A stretch of 64,000 nucleotides of DNA from the NCBI GenBank assembly GCA_021780495.1, contig JAJXYO010000060.1:62001-126000 (forward strand). Reading direction: 5' to 3'. Shown piece after piece: positions 9,909 through 18,782 of the stretch. The DNA comes from Deltaproteobacteria bacterium. GTDB taxonomy: Bacteria; Desulfobacterota; Desulfuromonadia; Geobacterales; Pseudopelobacteraceae. Numbering within the stretch: position 1 is the first letter of the stretch; the number at the start of each line of letters is the position of its first letter. The notes under the pieces are model-generated. The model saw only the letters and a list, made by a program, of their open reading frames with translations, did no database searches and was not told where the DNA came from. A program made the position numbers and the translations under genes.

Positions 9909-11042
9909 CTATTTCCCGCAGAATTGCTCTTTAACATATTCTTCATCAGCCGATCCTACACGGCATACGACCCGCCGCTGTTCAAAGCTTTCCGGACAAC
10001 GGAGTGTCAGGTAATAACGGACGATATCATCATAGTTATCGGACAAGACGGTGGACGTCGCATCCAGGTTGGTCACCACCCCCAAACCGGACGGCTTGGT
10101 TGGAATGGTCATGATTTTCAAATCCGGCCTGAATGTCTTCAGACAGGGAATGATCCGCCAGACGTCACCGGTCCAGAAACCGGTGCAGCGCTCCCGCTCC
10201 GCAACGATTGGCGCAATCGGCAAGCAGTCGTGGATCAGTACAACGGAATCCTTCCTGGCGTAACGCTCCAGATTGATAAAGTCCTTCAAGGCTTGTTCAA
10301 ACAGGTGCAGGCCATCGATAAATCCCAGATCAAAGGTTTCCCGTTCAAGTACTTCGCGCAGGTCGTGTCCAACAAAAAAATCGTCACTGGTCACGGGGAA
10401 GAGCGTGGCAGGGGTGTGGGGACAGACATAGTTCAGATGTTCCCATGCCCCTTGGTAAGGATCTATACCGATTGCCCGCGTCTCTGGACCAGCCAGGGCC
10501 AGTGACCGCCCGTGCCCAAGGCCGATCTCCACATACGTGGCAGGTCGCAGCCAGTGGTGAAAACGCTCCAGCCAGTCGTAGTAATCCGGCCCCGGCATCT
10601 CCTGTTCCGCCGCAAGCATAAAAAGAGAGTCATGCGCTCCGTCATAACCTGGGTCACGATCCTGAATGAAACGGTAGGTCTCATGCGCGCCCGGCAAATC
10701 CCCCAAAGCGGTCAGAATCCGGGCTTTGAGAACATGCAGCATCGTGATCTCCGAAGACACGGCCAGGGCAGCCTTGATAGCCTCCAATGCACTCGAGTAG
10801 TGCCGGCGATAATACTGTATCAGAGCATGGCAATAGAGTGTCATAGCCGGAGTTGGCTGGACGGCCAGGGGCAAACGATGAATATTTTCCGCCTCCTGGC
10901 CATAACCCAGCTCCTCGTAAAAACGAAGAGCCTCGCAGATCAGCTCGTACCCCCCCAGTGCTGCGGGAAATCTGCCATCTTGCTGTAATTGAACGGCCTG
11001 CCGCATCTGGCTTTCCAGCTTGGCCAGCATATAGTTGATCAT
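9909..11042 (-). CDS. TPR-containing class I methyltransferase
   Basis: This 377-residue protein has an alpha-helical N-terminal half with TPR-like repeats (ALIQYYRRHYSSALEAIKAA, then ARILTALGDLPGAHETYRFI) and a class I methyltransferase domain from about residue 160. That domain has ATYVEIGLGHGRS as the glycine-rich loop, AIGIDPY as the acidic strand, and DLGFIDGLHLFEQALKD followed by VVLIHD, as in the Methyltransf_24 family. It starts 25 bp after the upstream glycosyltransferase gene ends. TPR-methyltransferase combinations are common in protein-glycan decoration loci, where the repeats may hold the acceptor; that use here is inferred. Confidence 0.72.
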   Translation of the reverse strand: MINYMLAKLESQMRQAVQLQQDGRFPAALGGYELICEALRFYEELGYGQEAENIHRLPLAVQPTPAMTLYCHALIQYYRRHYSSALEAIKAALAVSSEITMLHVLKARILTALGDLPGAHETYRFIQDRDPGYDGAHDSLFMLAAEQEMPGPDYYDWLERFHHWLRPATYVEIGLGHGRSLALAGPETRAIGIDPYQGAWEHLNYVCPHTPATLFPVTSDDFFVGHDLREVLERETFDLGFIDGLHLFEQALKDFINLERYARKDSVVLIHDCLPIAPIVAERERCTGFWTGDVWRIIPCLKTFRPDLKIMTIPTKPSGLGVVTNLDATSTVLSDNYDDIVRYYLTLRCPESFEQRRVVCRVGSADEEYVKEQFCGK

Positions 11043-11067
11043 GAAATTACACCCTCTGCAGCTCTTT

Positions 11068-13008
11068 TCAGGCCTTACTGGCCATCACCTCGACAAATCT
11101 TCGCATGGCTGCTATCGCCGCATCATCCTGACAGCGCTGCTCAACATAATCAAGCCATTTACGGGCATCATCAAAACGTCCTTCCTCTGCCAGCCTGTGG
11201 GCGTGATTTGTGGCATAGGCAACAAATCCGCTTTGCAGTAGTTGCCGGTTGTCCTCGCGGCTGGTAATACCGCGCCACTTGGTAAGAAACAGCCAACGGT
11301 TACGCTGCATGATCTCCCCGGCAGTTTCGGCCATTTCGTAGAAATTGATTTCCCGCAGGGCTCTGATGCTGCCGCTCCAGTGGTGGTCATAGGCTGCGGT
11401 CGGCACAATGTAATTTTTCAGGCCGGCCCGCTTGATCTGCAGCCCCAGATCCCACTCCTCAAAGTAGCACGGTGTGAAACCGTTCTCGAAACGAATGGTC
11501 TTTTCATTGAAATGCTGAAGTTTTATGGCAAAGAAGAAGCCGGAGACCGCGTCAACCTCCAGCGGCTGATTGAAAGTGCCCTTGTCGAAATGAATATAAT
11601 CACGGGCCAGGGCGTACTCCACAAAACTCCCCTGAGGGCCGACGCAGGCCGCATCGGGAAGCGCATAGAGCGCCTCTTCCAGAGCATAAATTGCTGCTCT
11701 TTCAACATGCAGGTCGGCATTGAGGATGAAAGCCGTCGGGGTTACTGCGATCTCCAACCCCAGATTCCAGGCACGGGCGACCCCGATGTTATGCTTCATG
11801 ACGGCATAGCGGGTGATGCGGGGATGCACTTTCAGATGGCCGGCCACCTCTTGCCCGTTGAAGATGACGATCACGTCGCCTTCGATTTCTTCCAGATCTT
11901 TGAGCAGGGTCAGGATGTTGTATTCACTGGCGGGTGACATATCCAGCACCGGGATAACGAAACTTCGCCTGGAACTGCTTATGCAGACTCTTTCAGGGAT
12001 TTCGCTGTCAATTGCCGGCACCCCAGCCAGTGAGCGCTCCCGCAGCTCTTCTGCCGAGAACGTGTCCGCCTTGCCTCCCAGTGCCACCGCCAGCAGATCA
12101 TCCATGCGATGGGCATAGGTATGGGCATTGTGAACCAGCCGCCGCCCGCGGGCAGCAATCTGTTCACGCAGCTCTTCGTTATCCAGATAGAAACGGGCAA
12201 CATCGCAGATGTTACTATCCCGATAAAGCGCATAGTCCTCGCCATCCCTGAAAAGCTCTTCCTGCCCGCTGTTTCGGGCCATGTCGCTCAGAAGCAGCGT
12301 ACCGGTGGACATGGCCTCGAAAACCCGCATGTTCAGGTCATTCCTGATCGCTTCGTTGAATACGATCTGCGACTGCGAGAAGAGCCGGGCCATGTCGTCC
12401 CAGAAACAACGCTCGTAATGAACAGGTATCTGGCTGGTCAGATGCTTGAGCAAGGTTTCCCGGCGCGATCCGGCAGCGACCCCTCCGACAAAACCAACCG
12501 GATAGACCTTCGGCAAATCGAAGCGGCAATGCACCTCCGGGTCACACCCCAATGGCAACCAGTACGCCTTGATGCCGAGTTTTCGGAACTCGTTCAGATA
12601 CTCCCGCTGGGCGATGAACACCATGTCAAACTGCTTGGCCCACTCCAGATGCAGGGGCAGATTAAGGTGGCTGTCAATGAGATAGCAGACTTTTGGACAG
12701 CTCAATGCATCAAGATTCAGAGGATAGTGCCCACCCACCGATTCGACCCACAGATAAAGGTCCGGATAGTCGGCCGGGGCAATCGCAGCAAGAATCTGTT
12801 CCATGTCCGGGGTTCCCCCGGTGGAAACATCTTGCTCCTTCAGCGGCAACCTCATGTTCTGCAGCTGCCATTTCTCAATCAGGTCGCCGGGCAGAGGAGG
12901 GCCGATAGTGGTAGTGCGGTAACGCTGCCTGAGGGCACGTTCGAAATACGCAGCTGTGGTTACCGGGTAGGCTACGTAGGCAAGCCAGACGTGAATAGGG
13001 GTGTTCAT
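11068..13008 (-). CDS. Bifunctional glycosyltransferase (CgeB-like + GT2)
   Basis: This 646-residue protein has two transferase parts. Residues 1-310 look like a GT-B enzyme of the CgeB/GT4 kind: FDMVFIAQREYLNEFRKLG, then YWLPLGCDPEVH, and the donor-site block FEAMSTGTLLLSD with GQEELFRDGEDY. Residues about 345-600 are a GT-A family 2 domain: RSFVIPVLDMSPASEYN, IVIFNGQEV, NIGVARAWNLGLEIA and the acidic site LNADLHVE, then YFEEWDLGLQIKRAG as the acceptor-side acidic block. A single polypeptide adding two sugars in turn is the simple reading. The ATG follows AAGGA by about seven bases, and the gene begins 33 bp after the preceding methyltransferase gene ends. Confidence 0.78.
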   Translation of the reverse strand: MNTPIHVWLAYVAYPVTTAAYFERALRQRYRTTTIGPPLPGDLIEKWQLQNMRLPLKEQDVSTGGTPDMEQILAAIAPADYPDLYLWVESVGGHYPLNLDALSCPKVCYLIDSHLNLPLHLEWAKQFDMVFIAQREYLNEFRKLGIKAYWLPLGCDPEVHCRFDLPKVYPVGFVGGVAAGSRRETLLKHLTSQIPVHYERCFWDDMARLFSQSQIVFNEAIRNDLNMRVFEAMSTGTLLLSDMARNSGQEELFRDGEDYALYRDSNICDVARFYLDNEELREQIAARGRRLVHNAHTYAHRMDDLLAVALGGKADTFSAEELRERSLAGVPAIDSEIPERVCISSSRRSFVIPVLDMSPASEYNILTLLKDLEEIEGDVIVIFNGQEVAGHLKVHPRITRYAVMKHNIGVARAWNLGLEIAVTPTAFILNADLHVERAAIYALEEALYALPDAACVGPQGSFVEYALARDYIHFDKGTFNQPLEVDAVSGFFFAIKLQHFNEKTIRFENGFTPCYFEEWDLGLQIKRAGLKNYIVPTAAYDHHWSGSIRALREINFYEMAETAGEIMQRNRWLFLTKWRGITSREDNRQLLQSGFVAYATNHAHRLAEEGRFDDARKWLDYVEQRCQDDAAIAAMRRFVEVMASKA

Positions 13009-13041
13009 GTAGTGGTTCCTTGGGCAAGGATCATGGATAGA

Positions 13042-13665
13042 TCAGGATTTTGCACAGATAAAACCCCAGTATTCATCAGGTCCCATCGGGGTTGTGAAAC
13101 CGAAACGCACATCATCGCGCACGGTAAAACCGGAGCGGTTGAGCAGTGACATCCAGGCTCCGCGGCCGAGGACGCTGTAATGGTTCGGGTTTGTTTCATG
13201 GTGGCAGGATGTCTCGGGAGCCGGCACTTCCAGGTAGAGCGTCCCTCCCGGCGCCAGCACCCGGGCAAACCCCGTCAACGTAAAGTAAGGGAAAATACTA
13301 TGCTCGATAACATGTCTGGCCCAGACAAAATCAAATGAGCTATCCGGGAATTCGAGGAATGATTGATCCATCTTGCGGACGTCATGTCCCTTCTCACAGC
13401 AGACATGCACATCCTCATTGTTCAGGGCGATACCAACCGTGGACAGATAGCCTTTGTCCCGGAATATGTCCAGGGCGGGACCCTGGCCACAGCCGATGTC
13501 GAGAATTCGTGTAGCTTGATCCTTGTGATATTGGGGCAAGATAATTTCCAGAACCTTGCCGGTGATTTCCGAATGAATAAAGGATGGGGCTTCCGGGTAG
13601 GTTTCTGTCTCGATCTTATCGATGAATGAGACCAATCGGGCAAGTTGATTAAACGTTATCTCCAT
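13042..13665 (-). CDS. Class I SAM-dependent methyltransferase
   Basis: This 207-residue methyltransferase has ILDIGCGQGPALDIF near residue 55 as motif I, TVGIALNN as the second strand and FDFVWARHVIEHS as the post-II region, followed by LAPGGTLYLEVPAPE. The layout is that of Methyltransf_11/Methyltransf_23 proteins. The final 60 residues (YSVLGRGAWMSLLNRSGF) match the tail seen in glycan methyltransferases. It sits between two glycosyltransferase genes and is probably part of the same transcript. The acceptor is not identifiable. Confidence 0.78.
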   Translation of the reverse strand: MEITFNQLARLVSFIDKIETETYPEAPSFIHSEITGKVLEIILPQYHKDQATRILDIGCGQGPALDIFRDKGYLSTVGIALNNEDVHVCCEKGHDVRKMDQSFLEFPDSSFDFVWARHVIEHSIFPYFTLTGFARVLAPGGTLYLEVPAPETSCHHETNPNHYSVLGRGAWMSLLNRSGFTVRDDVRFGFTTPMGPDEYWGFICAKS

Positions 13666-13711
13666 TAGAAAGAAATCTCCTCCATCGCCTTTGGATTACA
13701 GCCAGCACTAT

Positions 13712-14767
13712 TTATGAATTCTGTCCTTGTATTACAACCGGGGCCAGACTCGCCCCGATCGCGTGGAACTTTCGCGCCGCCATATTCCACGTAAGTTGTT
13801 TCATATCTTCAGCGGCAACCAGTTCTTTTTGCACGCACTTATCGCCATGTAGGTAGGCAAACTCCAACCGTTCAAGAAGCTCCTCTACTGAGGCTTCATG
13901 CCAGATCGCAGAGGGTTGCCCTGTTATATCCTTAACCAGTAGCGGCGTGTAGTCCGACAAAGGAAAGGCGTTGCGCGAAGTGATCACATCGGCATGGCCG
14001 GTGGCGTCGCTGGCAATGACGGTTCGGCCGCAGGCCATATATTCGCACATGACCATGTTGTTGCCGCCTTCACAACGGTTGGGGAAAACGCCGATGTCGG
14101 TTTGCTGATAGATTTGCCTGATCAGGGAATTGTCCATCAGCGGCGCCAGATAGACCCGATCGGCCGGGATGCCGTTTTCATGGAGCGTACGCTGCAGGAT
14201 GTTGGCACAAGCTTCGTTTGAAGGATTGAATGTTATGTGGGGAGAGTGGCTCATGGTCGCCAGTGAGAAAGGCCACTGATTGATCCATGAACAGGCCAGA
14301 TAGGCATCCTGGTGGCGCTGCATGAATACCCGCATGGCGGCAATGACCAGATCCTGACCTTTGCGGAATTCGAATTTACCTCCCGAAAACACAATGAAAC
14401 GGCCATCATCGTTACGATGTGACGCAGGATAAAAATTGGCGGGGTCGATCCCCTGCAGGATCGTTGAAGTACGCTGCACACCACCGATACGCAGTTGATA
14501 CTCGCACCAGGATGAACCGGCCACGATATAATCCCATTCTTGTGCAGCCCGGCGGGTATGACGAAGGGCTTCGATGTCGTTCTCGAAGAAACAGTAGCCG
14601 ATATTGACCCGGTTCCAGTCGGCGGGGTTCATGGGGCGAAAATCGTGGCCGCTGATACAATGGAGGGTAACGCCTTCCAAATATGGCAGTTTTGCGATTT
14701 CGCTGGTCAGATATTCGCCGGCTATGCCCCAGCCATGCGCCCGTCCGCTGGGCATTGATACCTTCAT
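13712..14767 (-). CDS. GT4-type glycosyltransferase
   Basis: This 351-residue GT-B glycosyltransferase has the group 1 pattern: an N-terminal SMPSGRAHGWGIAGEYL glycine region, IVFSGGKFEFRKGQDLVI at the start of the C-terminal domain, then DIGVFPNRCEGGNNMVMCEYM, the EGGN...E block that binds the donor nucleotide. A longer frame reaches 15001 but would overlap the upstream TPR gene by about 230 bp and its extra residues look like shadow translation. The ATG at 14767 lies two bases after the stop of the TPR gene, implying translational coupling. Donor and acceptor are unknown. Confidence 0.8.
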   Translation of the reverse strand: MKVSMPSGRAHGWGIAGEYLTSEIAKLPYLEGVTLHCISGHDFRPMNPADWNRVNIGYCFFENDIEALRHTRRAAQEWDYIVAGSSWCEYQLRIGGVQRTSTILQGIDPANFYPASHRNDDGRFIVFSGGKFEFRKGQDLVIAAMRVFMQRHQDAYLACSWINQWPFSLATMSHSPHITFNPSNEACANILQRTLHENGIPADRVYLAPLMDNSLIRQIYQQTDIGVFPNRCEGGNNMVMCEYMACGRTVIASDATGHADVITSRNAFPLSDYTPLLVKDITGQPSAIWHEASVEELLERLEFAYLHGDKCVQKELVAAEDMKQLTWNMAARKFHAIGASLAPVVIQGQNS

Positions 14768-14769
14768 TT

Positions 14770-15864
14770 CTAAACTCTGACCTTGTCGGCTTCTTCCATT
14801 GCCTTTAACATTGCCTGGGCATCGCGATCCCATGGCTGCAAGGAAAGGACCCTCTCCAAAAAGAAACGGGAATCTGACGGGTTGCCAACCAATTGGCAGA
14901 CAGTGGCAATAGCCTTGAGGATTTCGATATCCTGAGGCGCCTTCGCCTGAATCCTGACGTATATCCGCAGCGCCTCTTCCAATTCCCCAAATTCGCTGCA
15001 CAGGAGATCCGCCAGATTCTTCAGAAAAATCGTGTTCGTTGGTTGCAGCCGAGCAGCGGCTTCGTGATGGCGCCGTGATTTCTGAAGGTCACCTCTTTTT
15101 TGGTAAAGAACACCCAGGTCATTATGGGCTAAGGCATTATCAGGGCCTTGGGCCACTATCTTCTCCAGCAATTCGACAGCCTCGCCGGGCTTATCAACAT
15201 GAACAAGGCTGATGGCCTCACGGTAGAGCTCGTCGGGAGATCGTGCCGGCTCGGGCTGTACTATGTGAAAAAGATTCTGGAAGGCCGGGGTGGCAGGAGC
15301 GACGGTTGAGGTTTCGACTGCACAGCTGACCTGGGCAGTGGCTTGCGGAATTTGTAGCGAATCAGGGGCTGCCGCTGGTGATGGCAGTTGCTGCAAGGCC
15401 TGCCGCGCATCATGGTTACTGGAATCAAGCTGCAAGGTGCGGGAAAAATACTGGCGGGCCTGCTCCTTGCGGCCGATCTGCACGCTGATGGTTCCCAGTG
15501 CATTCAGTGCCTCTGTATCAAAGGGATTGTCCTTGAGTATGTCCAGATAGGTGTGGATCGCTTCACCCGTCCATTCCAGCTCGACAAAATAGAAGTCTGC
15601 CAGGTTTTTGCGGTAGGTAATGTTGCCCTGATCAAGTTTATGGGCTTTTTCATAATGAGCCAACGCCTTGAGTGAATTCCCGGCCTGATAGTACATGACA
15701 GCCAAGTCGTTGTGGGCGCGGGCAAACTCGGGATATATTTTCAGGAAATCCTGAATATGGCGGAGACCTTCTTCGGCCTCGACCTCACGTACATCCGCCA
15801 GAATCCGTTCATAGGTAGCGGCACCTTCGATCAGAATAAAATCTTGGTTAGTTATCTTCGACAT
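14770..15864 (-). CDS. TPR protein
   Basis: This 364-residue protein is built from tetratricopeptide repeats, for example ARAHNDLAVMYYQAGNSLKA, TYRKNLADFYFVELEWTGEA, ALNALGTISVQIGRKEQA and LAHNDLGVLYQKRGDLQKS. A low-complexity Ala/Pro/Thr linker (about residues 160-205) separates two TPR blocks. No catalytic motif or signal peptide is visible. TPR proteins in glycosylation clusters often act as scaffolds or acceptor-binding modules. The ATG follows GAGGGAG. The downstream glycosyltransferase gene starts two bases after its stop. Confidence 0.75.
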   Translation of the reverse strand: MSKITNQDFILIEGAATYERILADVREVEAEEGLRHIQDFLKIYPEFARAHNDLAVMYYQAGNSLKALAHYEKAHKLDQGNITYRKNLADFYFVELEWTGEAIHTYLDILKDNPFDTEALNALGTISVQIGRKEQARQYFSRTLQLDSSNHDARQALQQLPSPAAAPDSLQIPQATAQVSCAVETSTVAPATPAFQNLFHIVQPEPARSPDELYREAISLVHVDKPGEAVELLEKIVAQGPDNALAHNDLGVLYQKRGDLQKSRRHHEAAARLQPTNTIFLKNLADLLCSEFGELEEALRIYVRIQAKAPQDIEILKAIATVCQLVGNPSDSRFFLERVLSLQPWDRDAQAMLKAMEEADKVRV

Positions 15865-15920
15865 ACGGCTCCCTCAACGTTTATTTAAATTGGCAAACAA
15901 GATTCTCTTCAATCAAACGA

Positions 15921-17177
15921 TCAGAATGGGGCGGAATTGTTGAGATCTATCTGGTCGGCTGATGTGTCTATGGCTCTCCCTAATGCATCCTTGCCGCTGA
16001 ATGAGAAGACTATGTGTTTTGGGTCGATCACTGCAGTGCCGGACGAGTTTTGGTTAAGACGGAATGTTAAAGTCGCTTCCCGCGTAGTTGAATTGTACGT
16101 TACTGATTCGGGGGCATCGGGAAGGGCTGCCGTTGTCCAAGTTGGCGATACCATAAACCTGGGTCTGGTATAGTTGTAAAATCCGGCTGCACCACTGTTC
16201 GCTCGCGAGATGGACCAATTGTTCGTATTGGTGACGGAGGCTTGATCCATATCATTAGTGAATCCAATTGTTATGGAAAATGCTTTACTCCCGAATGCCT
16301 GGTGTAATGGCTGAGCCGCAGGGAGGGCGCTGTCAAGGAACGAGAGCTCTACGGTTGCGTCGGCATTAAAAACAAAGCCCCCACTATTTTTGGTACCCAT
16401 GTAGCTTATACCCGTCTTAGTAAGAATAGTTTTAAGATTCTGGGCGTTAGTCGTATCGGAAGAGCTCTGGAGAATCGAAAGTTGATTTTGGGCATCCGCT
16501 GTTCGGCCCAGGGCATCATAGGCAACCCCAAGCTCATAGTTTGCCGCGGTCAAGCCCTTTTTCAGGGTCAGAGATTTTTCGAGGCTTGTAACTGCATCAT
16601 CATATCGCCCCTGTTTGTTGTACACCATGCCGAGGGCATAAAAGACGTTGCCGTCATTGGGAGAAATCTTCTTAACCTTGAGAAGTTGAGTTTCCGCTTC
16701 CGACAAACGATTCGTATTGGCGTATTGCAGGCCGAGGGTATAGGGAGGCAGAGGATTGCTTGGATCCAGCTTGGCCGCGGTTTTAAACTCTTTTTCAGAG
16801 GCTGTGTATTGTTTGTCCTGCAGGTAGGCGTTTCCCAGACTGACATGGGCATCGGCCTGAGTGGGGGTATTGGACGAAGTATCCGCCAGCGACAGGTTGG
16901 ATTGTATTCGCACCAGCTGTTGGTATGCCTTGATGGCATCGGCATTTTTGCCCTGCGACAGGTATATCTGGCCCATGTAGTTGTAAGCGGTGGCGCTCTG
17001 CGGATCAAAGGCCAGGGCCTTTTTGAACGCCCCGATGGCCTGATCGTTTTGATTGTTCTGCATATAGGCGGCGGCCTGCATAATGGCATACTGGGCAATC
17101 TGCTTGCGCGTGCCGGTCGTGTCCTGACCGGTAACCGCAAAAGGATCGTTGTTTGCACCCGACACAAAATCCGCCAT
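15921..17177 (-). CDS. TPR protein with C-terminal Ig-like domain, first gene of the glycan cluster
   Basis: This 418-residue protein has about six tetratricopeptide repeats in residues 30-270 (AIGAFKKALAFDPQSATAYN, YMGQIYLSQGKNADAI, VSLGNAYLQDKQYTASE and so on). Residues about 285-418 form a beta-rich region (ITIGFTNDMDQASVTNTNNW, TREATLTFRLNQ) resembling Ig-like/Big domains of surface proteins. There is no signal peptide, so it is probably cytoplasmic or exported by a dedicated route. The ATG at 17177 follows GGGAGA by about six bases. A sigma-28-like promoter lies about 50 bp upstream, making this the likely first gene of the glycan operon. A chaperone or assembly role for a flagellar or surface protein is possible but unproven. 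Confidence 0.72.
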   Translation of the reverse strand: MADFVSGANNDPFAVTGQDTTGTRKQIAQYAIMQAAAYMQNNQNDQAIGAFKKALAFDPQSATAYNYMGQIYLSQGKNADAIKAYQQLVRIQSNLSLADTSSNTPTQADAHVSLGNAYLQDKQYTASEKEFKTAAKLDPSNPLPPYTLGLQYANTNRLSEAETQLLKVKKISPNDGNVFYALGMVYNKQGRYDDAVTSLEKSLTLKKGLTAANYELGVAYDALGRTADAQNQLSILQSSSDTTNAQNLKTILTKTGISYMGTKNSGGFVFNADATVELSFLDSALPAAQPLHQAFGSKAFSITIGFTNDMDQASVTNTNNWSISRANSGAAGFYNYTRPRFMVSPTWTTAALPDAPESVTYNSTTREATLTFRLNQNSSGTAVIDPKHIVFSFSGKDALGRAIDTSADQIDLNNSAPF

Positions 17178-17225
17178 GACACATCTCCCATCTTAAATAC
17201 GTGCTTGATAAACATTCTACTAAAT

Positions 17226-17253
17226 TTATCGGCTGAATGCGCCAATTAATTTA
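17226..17253 (-). promoter_or_regulatory. Sigma-28 (FliA)-like promoter
   Basis: On the minus strand the box GCCGATAA (17233-17226) matches the sigma-28 -10 consensus exactly, and TAAA (17253-17250) stands 16 bases upstream. The usual gap from TAAA to GCCGATAA is 15, so the spacing is one base long. Transcription would begin near 17218, giving a leader of about 40 nt to the ATG at 17177. This links the glycan cluster to motility. Confidence 0.5.
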
Positions 17254-17387
17254 GTGATTCTTCTAATTCCGGCTGCAATCCCGTTTACCGACATATAGAC
17301 GCCTGATAACAGGCATTACTGCGTCAGGTACGGTTGACCCTGGCTTGTCATCTGGTCAATCATACTATTGCCACGCGGCCACCGGCT

Positions 17388-18782
17388 TCAAGCAGACTTG
17401 CCCCGCTTTTCCGGACGCTCGATTTCGAATTTATCCAGCCGGTATTGCAGGGTTTTGTAGCTCATCCCCAGCAGGGGCGCCGCCTTGCCGATCACCCAGT
17501 CGGCCCGTTCCATGGCCTTGATGATCAAGCCTTTTTCCAGTTCTTCGAAATCAATACCGTCCGGTGGCAGGTCAATGCTAATGCCTCCCGTCAGACCCGT
17601 CGTGGAACTGATCTCGGCCGGCAGGTCTTCCGGTTGGATGATTGTGCTTTCCGCCATCAGCACCGAACGCTCGATGACCGATTCCAGCTGTCGCACGTTG
17701 CCCGGCCAGCCGTAATTCATGATCAACCGCAAGGCAGGCTTTGAGATACCATCAACCTCGATGCCCGATATCTCACTGTATTTTTTAACAAAATATTCCG
17801 CCAGGGTCTTGAGGTCGCTGCCCCGTTCACGCAGAGGCGGCAGGTTGATGCGGATCACGTTCAGACGGTAGAACAGGTCCTCCCGGAACGCTCCCCGTTT
17901 GATTTCCTGCTCCAGTTCACGGTTGGTGGCCGCCAGAATGCGCACATCCAGGGGGATATTGACCTTGCCGCCTACCCGTCGAATCTCTTTTTCCTGGATC
18001 GCACGCAGCAGCTTGGCCTGCATGGCCACGTTCATTTCGCCGATCTCATCCAGAAAAACGGTGCCGCCATTGGCCGCCTCGAAAATACCGATCTCGCGGA
18101 CATTGGCTCCGGTGAAGCTCCCTTTTTCGTGGCCGAACAGTTCACTCTCGATCAGCGTATCGGGGATGGCGGCGCAGTTGATGGCCATAAAGGGTTTGTC
18201 CTTGCGATGGCTGCCGTCATGAATGGCGCGGGCGACCAGTTCCTTGCCGGTGCCCGATTCACCCACGATCAGGACACTGGAACTGGAGGCGGCAATCTTT
18301 GAGATGATGCGGAACACCTCTTTCATCTTGGGGTGCTCGCCATGGATGTAGGGTATTGACTGGATCGCTTCCAGTCGTTTACGCAGGACGCGGTTTTCTC
18401 TGACCAATCCGATGTGCTCCAGAGCTTTGCTGACGGCCAGAATCAGCTGGTCACCTTCGATCGGTTTTTCAAGGTAATTGAAGGCGCCTTTCCGGATCGC
18501 CTCGACAGCCGTTTTGATGGAGCCATGGGCGGTCATCATGATCACGCACTGCTCGGCATCGACCTTTTGAACCTGTTCCAACAGTTCCATACCGGTCTGC
18601 CCCTGCATCATGAGATCCGTCAGGATCAGATCAAACTCCCGCTTATCCATCAAGGCCAGAGCCTCACGGACCCCGGCCGCTTCAGCCAGGTCGTGGCCCT
18701 CTTTTTTGAGCGTCAGGATGATGATTTCGCGCTGAAGCTTTTCATCGTCTACTATCAGTATTCTGCCTTTCATATCAGCCAC
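17388..18782 (-). CDS. Sigma-54-dependent response regulator (NtrC family)
   Basis: This 464-residue activator has a receiver domain (ILIVDDEK with the acidic pair, LILTDLMM with the phosphorylated Asp, MMTAHGS, YLEKPI with the conserved Lys), an AAA+ domain with Walker A GESGTGKE, a GSFTGA loop (the usual GAFTGA with Ser for Ala) that contacts sigma-54, and Walker B GGTVFLDEIGEM. A Fis-type HTH ends the protein (AAPLLGMSYKTLQYRLDKF). The start is GTG at 18782 because GGAGG lies seven bases before it; the in-frame ATG three codons on is too far. The GTG overlaps the kinase stop codon by one base. Next to a probable motility glycan cluster it could be an FlrC/FgrM-like regulator; no operator was identified. 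Confidence 0.9.
   Translation of the reverse strand: MADMKGRILIVDDEKLQREIIILTLKKEGHDLAEAAGVREALALMDKREFDLILTDLMMQGQTGMELLEQVQKVDAEQCVIMMTAHGSIKTAVEAIRKGAFNYLEKPIEGDQLILAVSKALEHIGLVRENRVLRKRLEAIQSIPYIHGEHPKMKEVFRIISKIAASSSSVLIVGESGTGKELVARAIHDGSHRKDKPFMAINCAAIPDTLIESELFGHEKGSFTGANVREIGIFEAANGGTVFLDEIGEMNVAMQAKLLRAIQEKEIRRVGGKVNIPLDVRILAATNRELEQEIKRGAFREDLFYRLNVIRINLPPLRERGSDLKTLAEYFVKKYSEISGIEVDGISKPALRLIMNYGWPGNVRQLESVIERSVLMAESTIIQPEDLPAEISSTTGLTGGISIDLPPDGIDFEELEKGLIIKAMERADWVIGKAAPLLGMSYKTLQYRLDKFEIERPEKRGKSA

Noticed and set aside
17280-17300. Sigma-54-like promoter upstream of the TPR gene
   Set aside because: The GG and GC elements are 11 bases apart instead of 10, out of register; the nearby sigma-28 box is a better match.
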